Shown here one piece after another: positions 37,157-44,935 of a stretch of DNA of 64,000 nucleotides. The translations under genes and the position numbers were made by a program. Location: NCBI RefSeq assembly GCF_039954625.1, contig NZ_CP157199.1, positions 3,100,001 to 3,164,000 on the forward strand. Direction: 5' to 3'. The stretch comes from Pontimicrobium sp. SW4. GTDB taxonomy: Bacteria > Bacteroidota > Bacteroidia > Flavobacteriales > Flavobacteriaceae. Every line of letters begins with the position of its first letter. Positions within the stretch are counted from its first letter, which is position 1. The notes beneath the pieces were generated by a model. The model was given only the letters and a program-made list of their open reading frames with translations, did no database searches and was not told where the DNA came from.

Positions 37157-38203
37157 ATGAGAAGCGAGGAAAAAATTTTAGTAGGTATATCCATAGGAGA
37201 TCTTAATGGGATTGGTGGCGAAATTATTCTTAAAACTTTTGAGGATGATAGAATTCTTGATTTTTGCACACCTATTATTTATGCATCTATTAAAACAATA
37301 GCGTTTTTAAAAAATCATTTTAAAAGTGGTATAAATTTTAATAGTATTCATAAACCTGAACAAGCTATACATGGAAAAATAAATGTTTTAAATGTATGGA
37401 AGGAAAATGTTGCTATTAATTTTGGCGGTGAAGATATGAAGATAGGTGAGTATGCTATTAAATCTTTTAAAGCAGCTACAAATGATTTAAAAGAAAAAAA
37501 AATAGATGTATTGGTTACTGCTCCAATAAATAAACACAATATTCAATCAGAATCTTTCAACTTTCCAGGACATACAGATTACTTATCTAAAGAACTAGCA
37601 GGAGAAGGGCTTATGTTTATGGTTACAGACGATTTAAAAGTAGGCCTTCTCACAGATCACGTTCCTGTTAGTCAAGTTTCATCAAAAATCACCAAAGAAC
37701 TAATCACTTCAAAAATTGAGACAATTAGTAAAACATTAAAAATAGACTTTGGAATAAGGAAACCTAAAATAGCGGTTTTAGGCATTAACCCTCATACTGG
37801 AGATAATGGTGTTATTGGAACAGAAGACGATGATATTTTAAAGCCAACATTAATAGATATACGCAAAACAGGAAAATTAGTCTTTGGTCCATATTCGGCT
37901 GATAGTTTTTTTGGTTCAAATAGTTATAAGAATTTTGACGCAATCATTGCCGCATACCACGATCAAGGGCTTATTCCTTTTAAAACCCTGTCTTTTGGAC
38001 AAGGCGTAAATTTTACAGCAGGGCTAAGTGGTGTTCGGACTTCTCCAGACCATGGAACAGCCTATGAAATAGCAGGAAAAGGAGAAGCAGATAATAGTTC
38101 TTTTAAAGAAGCATTATATGCTGGGATTCAAATTTTTAAGAATCGTCAAGAGTTCAAAAAAATTAGTAGCAACCCATTAAAAAAGCAAAGACAAAAGATA
38201 TAA
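37157..38203 (+). CDS. pdxA: 4-hydroxythreonine-4-phosphate dehydrogenase
   Basis: Pyridoxal-phosphate pathway enzyme. The ATG at 37157 (348 residues, MRSEEKILVGISIGDLNGIG) is preferred over an ATG 39 bases upstream that adds a non-conserved tail. Metal/substrate motifs: VTAPINKHNI, PGHTDYL, LLTDHVPVSQV, AAYHDQGLIPFK and TSPDHGTAYEIAGKG. Standing between ribE and the DUF177 gene. Confidence 0.95.
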   Translation: MRSEEKILVGISIGDLNGIGGEIILKTFEDDRILDFCTPIIYASIKTIAFLKNHFKSGINFNSIHKPEQAIHGKINVLNVWKENVAINFGGEDMKIGEYAIKSFKAATNDLKEKKIDVLVTAPINKHNIQSESFNFPGHTDYLSKELAGEGLMFMVTDDLKVGLLTDHVPVSQVSSKITKELITSKIETISKTLKIDFGIRKPKIAVLGINPHTGDNGVIGTEDDDILKPTLIDIRKTGKLVFGPYSADSFFGSNSYKNFDAIIAAYHDQGLIPFKTLSFGQGVNFTAGLSGVRTSPDHGTAYEIAGKGEADNSSFKEALYAGIQIFKNRQEFKKISSNPLKKQRQKI

Positions 38204-38246
38204 ACAAAAAAATGTTTATAACCCTAAATAGGTAAATATAATTTTA

Positions 38247-38254
38247 TATATTTG
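38247..38254 (+). promoter_or_regulatory. Promoter -7 element of the DUF177-rpmF unit
   Basis: TATATTTG is an exact TAnnTTTG match, 17-24 bases before the possible start codons of the DUF177 gene. Confidence 0.55.
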
Positions 38255-38276
38255 CACGCTCGAAATAAATGTGAAG

Positions 38277-38816
38277 ATGAAGAAACTGAAAGAGTTTATA
38301 ATTCAATTTATAGGATTAAAACAAGGAGAACATAATTTCGAGTATAAAATTGAAAATAAGTTCTTTAACCATTTTGAGTACGACGAGTTTAATGATGCAA
38401 ATCTTGATGTAAAAGTTGTTTTAAATAAAAAAACCACTCTTTTAGAATTGCATTTTATAGTGTCAGGAACAGTTAATATAAACTGTGATTTAACAAACGA
38501 ACCTTTCGACCAAGTTATTGAAAATGATTTTAATTTGGTTGTAAAGTTTGGGAATGAATACAATGATGAAAATGAGGAGATTTTAATTATACCTCATTCC
38601 GAATATGAAGTTGATATTTCGCAATATATATATGAATTAATTGTGTTATCGGTACCATTTAAAAGAGTTCATCCAGGAGTAATAGATGGGACTTTAAATT
38701 CAGAAATACTCAATAAACTTGAAGAATTAAGCCCAAAAAGCTTAGATGAAAAAACAGAAAATGAGGATATTGATCCTCGTTGGAATACATTAAAAAAACT
38801 ATTAACGGATAAATAA
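38277..38816 (+). CDS. DUF177 (YceD-family) protein
   Basis: 179 residues from the ATG at 38277; a GTG six bases earlier is the alternative. The beta-rich core with LHFIVSGTVNINCDLTNEPFDQVI (quoted in parts: VSGTVNINCDLTNEPFDQ) and the acidic end DIDPRWNTLKKLL are typical of YceD/DUF177, which precedes rpmF in most bacteria and is implicated in 23S rRNA accumulation. The Cys pair of plant homologues is reduced to one Cys. Nine bases before rpmF. Confidence 0.9.
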   Translation: MKKLKEFIIQFIGLKQGEHNFEYKIENKFFNHFEYDEFNDANLDVKVVLNKKTTLLELHFIVSGTVNINCDLTNEPFDQVIENDFNLVVKFGNEYNDENEEILIIPHSEYEVDISQYIYELIVLSVPFKRVHPGVIDGTLNSEILNKLEELSPKSLDEKTENEDIDPRWNTLKKLLTDK

Positions 38817-38825
38817 TTATAGAAA

Positions 38826-39026
38826 ATGGCACATCCTAAAAGAAAAATCTCGAAAACAAGAAGAGATAAGAGAAGAACACATTACAAGGCAACTGTACCA
38901 CAAATTGCTACGTGTCCTACTACAGGAGAGGCGCACTTATACCATAGAGCTCATTGGCATGAGGGAAAACTTTATTACAGAGGTCAGGTATTAGTAGATA
39001 ATTCTCAAGAGGAAAATATAGCATAA
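38826..39026 (+). CDS. rpmF: 50S ribosomal protein L32
   Basis: 66 residues starting [17 protein letters not shown], the invariant L32 N-terminus, then [15 protein letters not shown]. The zinc-type CxxC pairs are absent, so this is the zinc-free form. It is followed by a terminator, then the fatty-acid genes. Confidence 0.96.
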   Translation: MAHPKRKISKTRRDKRRTHYKATVPQIATCPTTGEAHLYHRAHWHEGKLYYRGQVLVDNSQEENIA

Positions 39027-39051
39027 GCAATATGCACACAAAATAATTAAG

Positions 39052-39075
39052 CGCTCACTTGTGAGCGTTTTTTTT
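39052..39075 (+). terminator. Intrinsic terminator after rpmF
   Basis: Stem CGCTCAC/GTGAGCG (39052-39058 with 39061-39067), effectively a small loop around CTTG, then eight T residues. Confidence 0.8.
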
Positions 39076-39145
39076 ATGATAAATTTTTTTTGAAGTCAAA
39101 AACACCTATTTTGCAGCATTATTTGTTCAAAAAGTGGTATTTTTC

Positions 39146-39180
39146 ATCACTTTTTTGACGTTTTACGTCAATTTTGTGAT
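39146..39180. promoter_or_regulatory. Inverted repeat upstream of fabH
   Basis: An inner arm pair TTGACGT/ACGTCAA around TTT (39155-39171) is nested, through matching TTTT spacers, in an outer pair ATCAC/GTGAT (39146-39150 with 39176-39180). It lies 27 bases before fabH. It could be a repressor operator for lipid genes or an RNA stem; there is no U-run after it. Confidence 0.4.
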
Positions 39181-39206
39181 TTTTTGTTCAAAACTAAACT
39201 ATAACT

Positions 39207-40202
39207 ATGAGTAAGATCACAGCAGCAATTACAGCTGTTGGCGCATACGTGCCAGAATATGTATTAACCAACCAAATATTGGAAACAATGGTTGATACAA
39301 ATGATGAATGGATTACAACTAGAACAGGAATTAAGGAGCGAAGAATCCTTAAAGATGAAGGTAAAGGAACTTCTTTTTTAGCTATTAAAGCAGCAGAAGA
39401 TTTAATAAGCAAAAAAGGAATTGATCCAAAAGATATAGAACTTGTAATAGTTGCAACTGCAACTCCCGATATGAAGGCAGCATCCACAGCTGCTTATACA
39501 GCCACACAAATTGGAGCCATAAATGCCTTTTCTTTTGATTTAGAAGCAGCCTGCTCAAGTTTTTTATTTGGAATGTCGACAGCCGCTAAATATATTGAAT
39601 CAGGAAGATATAAAAATGTATTACTAATAGGCGCAGATAAAAATTCATCATTTATTAATTATGAAGATAGAGCTACTTGCATCATTTTTGGTGATGGAGC
39701 AGGAGCTGTATTATTTGAACCGAATGAAGAAAATTTAGGACTTCAAGACGAATACCTTAGAAGTGATGGCTCGGGAAGAGAGTTTTTGCAGGCAACATAT
39801 GGAGGTTCGTCATATCCTATAACTCAAGAAGCTTTTAATGATGGGAAACACTATGTGTTTCAAGATGGAAAAACGGTATTTAAAAATGCTGTATTTAATA
39901 TGGCAGATGTAGCAGTAAAAATATTAGAACGCAATAACCTAATAAAAGATGATATTGCATGGTTAGCTGCTCATCAAGCTAATAAACGTATTATTGATGC
40001 TACTGCCAATAGAATAGAACTAGACAAAGATAAAGTAATGATGAATATTGAGAAGTATGGCAATACTACATCAGCTACGCTTCCGTTATTATTACACGAC
40101 TACGAATCGCAACTTAAAAAAGGAGATAATATAATTTTTGCTGCCTTTGGAGGCGGATTTACTTGGGGTTCCATTTATTTGAAATGGGCATATAATTCTT
40201 AA
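39207..40202 (+). CDS. fabH: Beta-ketoacyl-ACP synthase III
   Basis: Starts fatty-acid synthesis by condensing acetyl- (or branched acyl-) CoA with malonyl-ACP. 331 residues; catalytic Cys in LEAACSSF, His in LAAHQANKRI and Asn in EKYGNTTSAT; TRTGIKERR near the N-terminus. First of the fabH-accB-accC run, with 30 bases to accB. Confidence 0.96.
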   Translation: MSKITAAITAVGAYVPEYVLTNQILETMVDTNDEWITTRTGIKERRILKDEGKGTSFLAIKAAEDLISKKGIDPKDIELVIVATATPDMKAASTAAYTATQIGAINAFSFDLEAACSSFLFGMSTAAKYIESGRYKNVLLIGADKNSSFINYEDRATCIIFGDGAGAVLFEPNEENLGLQDEYLRSDGSGREFLQATYGGSSYPITQEAFNDGKHYVFQDGKTVFKNAVFNMADVAVKILERNNLIKDDIAWLAAHQANKRIIDATANRIELDKDKVMMNIEKYGNTTSATLPLLLHDYESQLKKGDNIIFAAFGGGFTWGSIYLKWAYNS

Positions 40203-40232
40203 CAACACTAACTAAACTAAAATAGCTAAATT

Positions 40233-40709
40233 ATGGATTTAAAAGAGATTCAAAACCTAATCAAGTTTGTTGCCAAATCAGGTGCAAGTGAGGTTAAACT
40301 TGAAATGGATGATATTAAAATTACCATTAAAACAGGATCAGATTCTGAAACCACAATATTACAGCAAGTTCCAGTTCAAGCGCAAATGACGCAAGCCATT
40401 GCTCCAGCTGCAACTTCGGCACCTGTACAAGATGCTCCACAAGCTGTAGCAACAGAAGATAACTCAAAATATATTACAATTAAATCACCAATCATAGGAA
40501 CTTTCTATAGAAAACCTTCACCAGATAAACCATTATTTGTTGAGGTAGGACAAACTATCGCTGAAGGGGATGTACTTTGCATTATTGAGGCAATGAAACT
40601 ATTCAATGAGATAGAGTCTGAAGTTTCAGGTAAAATAGTAAAAATATTAGTTGATGATTCTTCTCCAGTAGAATTTGACCAACCATTATTTTTGGTTGAC
40701 CCATCTTAA
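40233..40709 (+). CDS. accB: Biotin carboxyl carrier protein of acetyl-CoA carboxylase
   Basis: 158 residues: an N-terminal helical domain, an Ala/Pro/Gln-rich linker (about residues 50-78) and the biotinyl domain with the biotin-accepting Lys in IEAMKLFNEI. It carries CO2 between AccC and the carboxyltransferase. Upstream of accC with a 96-base spacer holding short repeats. Confidence 0.97.
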   Translation: MDLKEIQNLIKFVAKSGASEVKLEMDDIKITIKTGSDSETTILQQVPVQAQMTQAIAPAATSAPVQDAPQAVATEDNSKYITIKSPIIGTFYRKPSPDKPLFVEVGQTIAEGDVLCIIEAMKLFNEIESEVSGKIVKILVDDSSPVEFDQPLFLVDPS

Positions 40710-40753
40710 TTTTAGATTATTAGATCCCTTGATTGTTAGATGTATGCTATTCT

Positions 40754-40777
40754 AATAATCGAATAATCGAATAATCC
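40754..40777. repeat. Three tandem 8-bp repeats between accB and accC
   Basis: AATAATCG, AATAATCG, AATAATCC in direct tandem, followed by two copies of TCTAATTA/C (40783-40798). Probably slippage-prone spacer DNA. Confidence 0.7.
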
Positions 40778-40805
40778 AATTGTCTAATTATCTAATTCGA
40801 AAAAG

Positions 40806-42158
40806 ATGTTTAAAAAAATATTAGTAGCCAATAGAGGGGAAATAGCACTACGTGTTATTAGAACCTGTAAAGAAATGGGAATTAAAACAGTTGCAGTATA
40901 TTCTACAGCTGATGCCGAAAGTCTTCACGTAAAGTTTGCAGATGAAGCTGTTTGTATTGGTCCTGCACCAAGTAGCGAGTCTTATTTAAAAATGTCTAAT
41001 ATTATTGCTGCTGCAGAGATTACTAATGCCGATGCAATACACCCTGGATATGGATTCTTATCTGAAAATGCTAAGTTTTCAAAAATTTGTGGTGAACATG
41101 ATATTAAATTCATTGGTGCATCTCCTGAAATGATTGATAGAATGGGAGACAAAGCAAATGCAAAAGCGACTATGAAAGCTGCTGGAGTACCATGTGTTCC
41201 TGGAAGCGAAGGTGTTATAGAAACTTTTGAAGAATGTATTAAAACAGCTGAAGAAACAGGATATCCTGTAATGCTTAAAGCGTCTGCTGGTGGTGGTGGA
41301 AAAGGGATGCGTGCTGTATGGAAACCAGAAAACTTGAAAGAAGCTTGGGAGTCTGCAAGGCAAGAGTCTAAAGCAGCTTTTGGTAATGATGATATGTATA
41401 TGGAAAAGCTCATTGAAGAGCCTAGACATATTGAAATTCAAATTGTTGGAGACTCTAGAGGAGTAGCTTGTCATTTATCAGAAAGAGACTGCTCGATTCA
41501 ACGACGTCATCAAAAATTAACAGAAGAAGTACCTTCTCCATTTATGACTAATGCTTTGCGTAAAAAAATGGGAGAAGCAGCAGTAAAAGCAGCAGAATAC
41601 ATTAAATACGAAGGAGCAGGAACCGTTGAGTTTCTAGTGGATAAGCATAGAAATTTCTATTTTATGGAAATGAATACACGTATTCAAGTAGAGCACCCAA
41701 TTACCGAACAGGTAATTGATTTCGATTTGATTCGTGAACAAATATTGGTTGCTGCAGGTGTGCCAATTTCTGGGAAACATTATACGCCTAATTTACATTC
41801 AATCGAATGTAGGATTAATGCAGAAGATCCTTTTAATGATTTTAGACCGTCACCAGGAAAAATCACAACACTGCATTCTCCAGGTGGTCATGGAGTCCGC
41901 TTAGACACTCACGTATATGCAGGATATTCAATACCGCCAAATTACGATTCGATGATAGCTAAGTTAATTACAACAGCTCAAACCCGTGAAGAAGCAATAA
42001 ACAAAATGAAGCGTGCTTTAGACGAATTTGTAATTGAAGGTATAAAGACTACAATTCCATTCCATAGACAATTAATGGATCATCCAGATTATTTAGCAGG
42101 AAATTATACCACTAAATTCATGGAAGATTTTAAAATGGATGAGCAGTATAAAGATTAA
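40806..42158 (+). CDS. accC: Biotin carboxylase of acetyl-CoA carboxylase
   Basis: 450-residue ATP-grasp enzyme that carboxylates biotin on AccB. N-terminal [20 protein letters not shown], Gly-rich ATP loop [12 protein letters not shown], catalytic [14 protein letters not shown]. Full length. It closes the fabH-accB-accC run and is followed at once by a strong terminator. Confidence 0.97.
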   Translation: MFKKILVANRGEIALRVIRTCKEMGIKTVAVYSTADAESLHVKFADEAVCIGPAPSSESYLKMSNIIAAAEITNADAIHPGYGFLSENAKFSKICGEHDIKFIGASPEMIDRMGDKANAKATMKAAGVPCVPGSEGVIETFEECIKTAEETGYPVMLKASAGGGGKGMRAVWKPENLKEAWESARQESKAAFGNDDMYMEKLIEEPRHIEIQIVGDSRGVACHLSERDCSIQRRHQKLTEEVPSPFMTNALRKKMGEAAVKAAEYIKYEGAGTVEFLVDKHRNFYFMEMNTRIQVEHPITEQVIDFDLIREQILVAAGVPISGKHYTPNLHSIECRINAEDPFNDFRPSPGKITTLHSPGGHGVRLDTHVYAGYSIPPNYDSMIAKLITTAQTREEAINKMKRALDEFVIEGIKTTIPFHRQLMDHPDYLAGNYTTKFMEDFKMDEQYKD

Positions 42159-42167
42159 GTAAAAAAA

Positions 42168-42196
42168 ACTCCGAAATTAATTTCGGAGTTTTTTTA
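42168..42196 (+). terminator. Intrinsic terminator after accC
   Basis: Stem ACTCCGAAA/TTTCGGAGT (42168-42176 with 42181-42189) with loop TTAA and a run of T residues. Confidence 0.9.
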
Positions 42197-42226
42197 TGGC
42201 TTATTTTTAAGTTGTACATTTATCTC

Positions 42227-42289
42227 ATGACTAAAAAAAGAAAATTAAAAACAAACGAGATGCCTTGGGTATTAATTCCGGGGCTTTAG
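42227..42289 (+). CDS. Possible 20-codon mini-ORF upstream of the saccharopine-dehydrogenase-like gene
   Basis: ATG at 42227 to TAG at 42287-42289; the peptide starts MTKKRKLKTNEM and is Lys-rich (5 of 20). A -7-like TACATTTA ends only 5 bases before the ATG, so it would be nearly leaderless. It ends 59 bases before the next gene. No terminator follows. Could be chance. Confidence 0.2.
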   Translation: MTKKRKLKTNEMPWVLIPGL

Positions 42290-42348
42290 CTTCCTTTTTC
42301 GTTTACTTCAAACTTTAAATTCTTTTTTCAACTTTTAAATTTCTTTTA

Positions 42349-43491
42349 ATGAATAATATTATTGTATTAGGCGCTGGTATGGTGGGCAGTGCCATGGCTA
42401 TAGATATAGCAAAAACACACAAGGTTACCTTAACAGATGTTAATGTACATGCTTTAGAAAAGGTAAAACAAAAATCTACAGATCTTGATTTTTTATTATT
42501 AGATGTAACTGATAAGCAAACCCTTAAATCAATGATTAAAGATTTTGATTTGGTAATTTGCGCAGTTCCTGGATTTCTTGGGTTTGAAACACTTAAAGCT
42601 ATTATTGAAGCAGAAAAGAATGTTATAGATATTTCTTTTTTCCCTGAAAACTCTTTGGAATTAGATGCTTTAGCTAAAGAAAAGAATGTTACTGCAATTG
42701 TAGATTGTGGAGTAGCTCCAGGAATGGATAACGTTATTCTTGGGTATTATAATGAAAAAATGAAGCTCACAGATTTTGAGTGCTTAGTTGGAGGCTTACC
42801 AAAAATTAAAAAATGGCCATTTTGTTATAAAGCACCATTTTCTCCAGTAGATGTTATTGAGGAATATACAAGACCAGCTCGTTATGTAGAAAACAGCCAA
42901 GTTATTACAAGAGAGGCGTTAACGGATTGCGAATATTTAGAATTTGATAACATTGGAACATTAGAATCTTTTAATTCAGATGGGTTGAGGTCGATAATTT
43001 ATACCATGTCTCATATTCCTAATATGAAAGAAAAAACCTTACGTTATCCAGGACATGTGGAGTATATTAAAGTACTTAAGGAAAGCGGCTTTTTTAGTGA
43101 AGAAGTTATTGAAGTTAATGGCAATAAAGTATCACCATTAGATTTTACAAGTAAAGTATTATTTAACGAGTGGAAACTTGGAGAAACTGAAGAAGAACTT
43201 ACGGTTATGCGTGTAACAGTTAAAGGCGAAAACGAGAATGGGAAAATAGAAGAGGTTGTGTATAATCTTTATGATGAGTATTGTCCAGATACGCAAACCT
43301 CATCTATGTCTAGAAGTACAGGTTATACTGCCACAGCTGCAGCAAATCTATTCTTAGAAGGATTGTTTAGCGAGAAAGGTGTTTTTCCACCAGAGTTAAT
43401 TGGAAAAAATGAAGTGTGTTTTAACTATTTCTTAAACTATTTAAAAGAACGAGGTGTTGTATATAAAAAAACATCTAGACTGTTAGAATGA
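42349..43491 (+). CDS. Saccharopine dehydrogenase family protein
   Basis: 380 residues with an N-terminal Rossmann domain (IIVLGAGMVGSAMAIDIAK) and the catalytic/C-terminal domain (IVDCGVAPGMDNVILGY, GLRSIIYTMSHIPNMKEKTLRYPGH in parts). Such enzymes act in lysine degradation or synthesis, or on carboxynorspermidine; which applies here is not clear. The GreA-like gene overlaps its last four bases, so the two are translationally coupled. Confidence 0.88.
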   Translation: MNNIIVLGAGMVGSAMAIDIAKTHKVTLTDVNVHALEKVKQKSTDLDFLLLDVTDKQTLKSMIKDFDLVICAVPGFLGFETLKAIIEAEKNVIDISFFPENSLELDALAKEKNVTAIVDCGVAPGMDNVILGYYNEKMKLTDFECLVGGLPKIKKWPFCYKAPFSPVDVIEEYTRPARYVENSQVITREALTDCEYLEFDNIGTLESFNSDGLRSIIYTMSHIPNMKEKTLRYPGHVEYIKVLKESGFFSEEVIEVNGNKVSPLDFTSKVLFNEWKLGETEEELTVMRVTVKGENENGKIEEVVYNLYDEYCPDTQTSSMSRSTGYTATAAANLFLEGLFSEKGVFPPELIGKNEVCFNYFLNYLKERGVVYKKTSRLLE

Positions 43492-43937
43492 ATTTGAAGC
43501 AAAAGCTATATCGATCTTGTGAAGCTTTTATTGAGAATAGATTTCAAACAATTCAAAAAAGCATAGAAGAATTACAAAATGCACTTCAGTCGGAAACCAA
43601 AAGTAGCGCTGGAGACAAACATGAAACTGGAAGAGCCATGTTGCAGCTTGAGAGAGAAAAAGCTGGTCAACAATTAGCTGAAATAAATAAAACAAAAATG
43701 GTTTTATCGAAAGTAAGTCTTGATAAAAAATCTACTATTGTTACACTAGGTTCTTTAGTATATACCAACCAATTGAATTATTTCATTTCAATAAGTGCAG
43801 GAAATTTAGTAGTTGATCATGAATCTTTTTATGCGATTTCGGCTAATACACCTATTGGTAAATTGCTTATCGGTAAAACAGCAGGAGATAGTATTAATTT
43901 TAACAGAAATAGTATTGAAATTAAAAAAATAGAATAA
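43488..43937 (+). CDS. GreA/GreB-like C-terminal-domain protein with coiled coil
   Basis: 149 residues. Residues about 10-75 form a charged coiled coil (SIEELQNALQSETKSSAGDK, LQLEREKAGQQLAEI). Residues about 85-149 look like the FKBP-like C-terminal domain of Gre factors (GSLVYTNQLNYFISIS, ISANTPIGKLLIGKTAGDSI, IEIKKIE). It may bind RNA polymerase through its secondary channel. Homologues are sometimes labelled 3-oxoacyl-ACP synthase, which the sequence does not support. Overlaps the previous gene by 4 bases; convergent with the ABC ATPase. Confidence 0.7.
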   Translation: MNLKQKLYRSCEAFIENRFQTIQKSIEELQNALQSETKSSAGDKHETGRAMLQLEREKAGQQLAEINKTKMVLSKVSLDKKSTIVTLGSLVYTNQLNYFISISAGNLVVDHESFYAISANTPIGKLLIGKTAGDSINFNRNSIEIKKIE

Positions 43938-44855
43938 CTACCTATTAGTAATTTTAAGGGAAATCTCTTGATCTATTTTAAGCTCGTGAGAAGTTTCAAA
44001 AAAAATGGACTTATCATTCAATAATGCTTCAATTAAATAATAATCTCCATTATAATAATTATGTTTTACAGTAGCTTTTATTTTAGAATTATTGACAACT
44101 TCTAGTTGATGTGCATACAAAATACCATAAGGCTCTATGGTATTAAATTCACCAAAAAAAGAGGCAACTAAAGGCAAAGGAGGATTACTGTAAAGCTCTT
44201 TAGGTGTATCATTAGCAATAAGCTCTCCTTTATGAAGCACAATCATTTTATCGGAGAATGGTAATACATCATTCTTATCATGAGTGGCAACAATACATGT
44301 AATATTATTTTCTTTTAAGTGCTTGAATAGATTGCGTCGTAAAGATTGTTTTTTAAAATTATCTATATGACTAAAGGGCTCGTCTAATAAAATAATTTCT
44401 GGTTTTAAAGCAATAGCTCTTGCCAATGCTACACGCTGTTTTTGTCCACCACTTAAATATTGAACTTTTACATTTGCGAACTCTTTTAATTCTACAATAT
44501 CAATAAGAGTGTTGATTCGTTCTTGTTTTTCTTCTGGATAAAAGTTTGACAAGAATTTTCCAATATTTTCTTTTACCGTTATGAAAGGCATTAAATCAAA
44601 CTCTTGAGTGACATATTTCATAAAAGGGTAGCCAACAACTAAGTTGTGGCTAGGGCCTAAAATGGGCTCATCTTTCCAGTAGATGCTACCTTTACCTAAA
44701 TCATATTCTCCATGTATCAGTTTTAACAACGTACTTTTACCAGAGCCACTTTCTCCAATAATTGATATGTTTTCACCTGGCAGCGCAGAGAAATTAATGT
44801 TTTTTACAACTATATTTTTATGATATCCAAAGGAAATGTTTTGAACCTGAAGCAT
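43938..44855 (-). CDS. ABC transporter ATP-binding protein
   Basis: 305 residues: Walker A GESGSGKSTLL, signature LSGGQKQRVALARA, Walker B EIILLDEPF, switch His in VATHDKND. After residue about 230 comes a C-terminal beta-rich extension, possibly TOBE-like as in importer ATPases for anions or polyamines. No permease is adjacent, so the transported substrate is unknown. Stop codons of this and the GreA-like gene are adjacent. Confidence 0.9.
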   Translation of the reverse strand: MLQVQNISFGYHKNIVVKNINFSALPGENISIIGESGSGKSTLLKLIHGEYDLGKGSIYWKDEPILGPSHNLVVGYPFMKYVTQEFDLMPFITVKENIGKFLSNFYPEEKQERINTLIDIVELKEFANVKVQYLSGGQKQRVALARAIALKPEIILLDEPFSHIDNFKKQSLRRNLFKHLKENNITCIVATHDKNDVLPFSDKMIVLHKGELIANDTPKELYSNPPLPLVASFFGEFNTIEPYGILYAHQLEVVNNSKIKATVKHNYYNGDYYLIEALLNDKSIFFETSHELKIDQEISLKITNR

Positions 44856-44881
44856 TAAATGTATTTAGAGGTAAAAATAGT

Positions 44882-44912
44882 ATAAAAAAAGCCATCTAAC
44901 TTAGATGGCTTT
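44882..44912 (-). terminator. Intrinsic terminator of the FG-GAP gene
   Basis: Stem AAAGCCATCTA/TAGATGGCTTT (44888-44898 with 44902-44912) with loop ACT; the minus-strand tail is TTTTTTT. Confidence 0.85.
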
Positions 44913-44935
44913 AATATAAAAGTTCAATAAATATA

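Noticed and set aside
40754..40798. Short AATAATC repeats as a regulatory iteron or CRISPR
   Set aside because: Only three 8-bp copies and two further fragments; more like slippage in a spacer.
40982..41413. Long antisense ORFs within accC
   Set aside because: Shadow frames of a strongly conserved gene; no independent start or domain.
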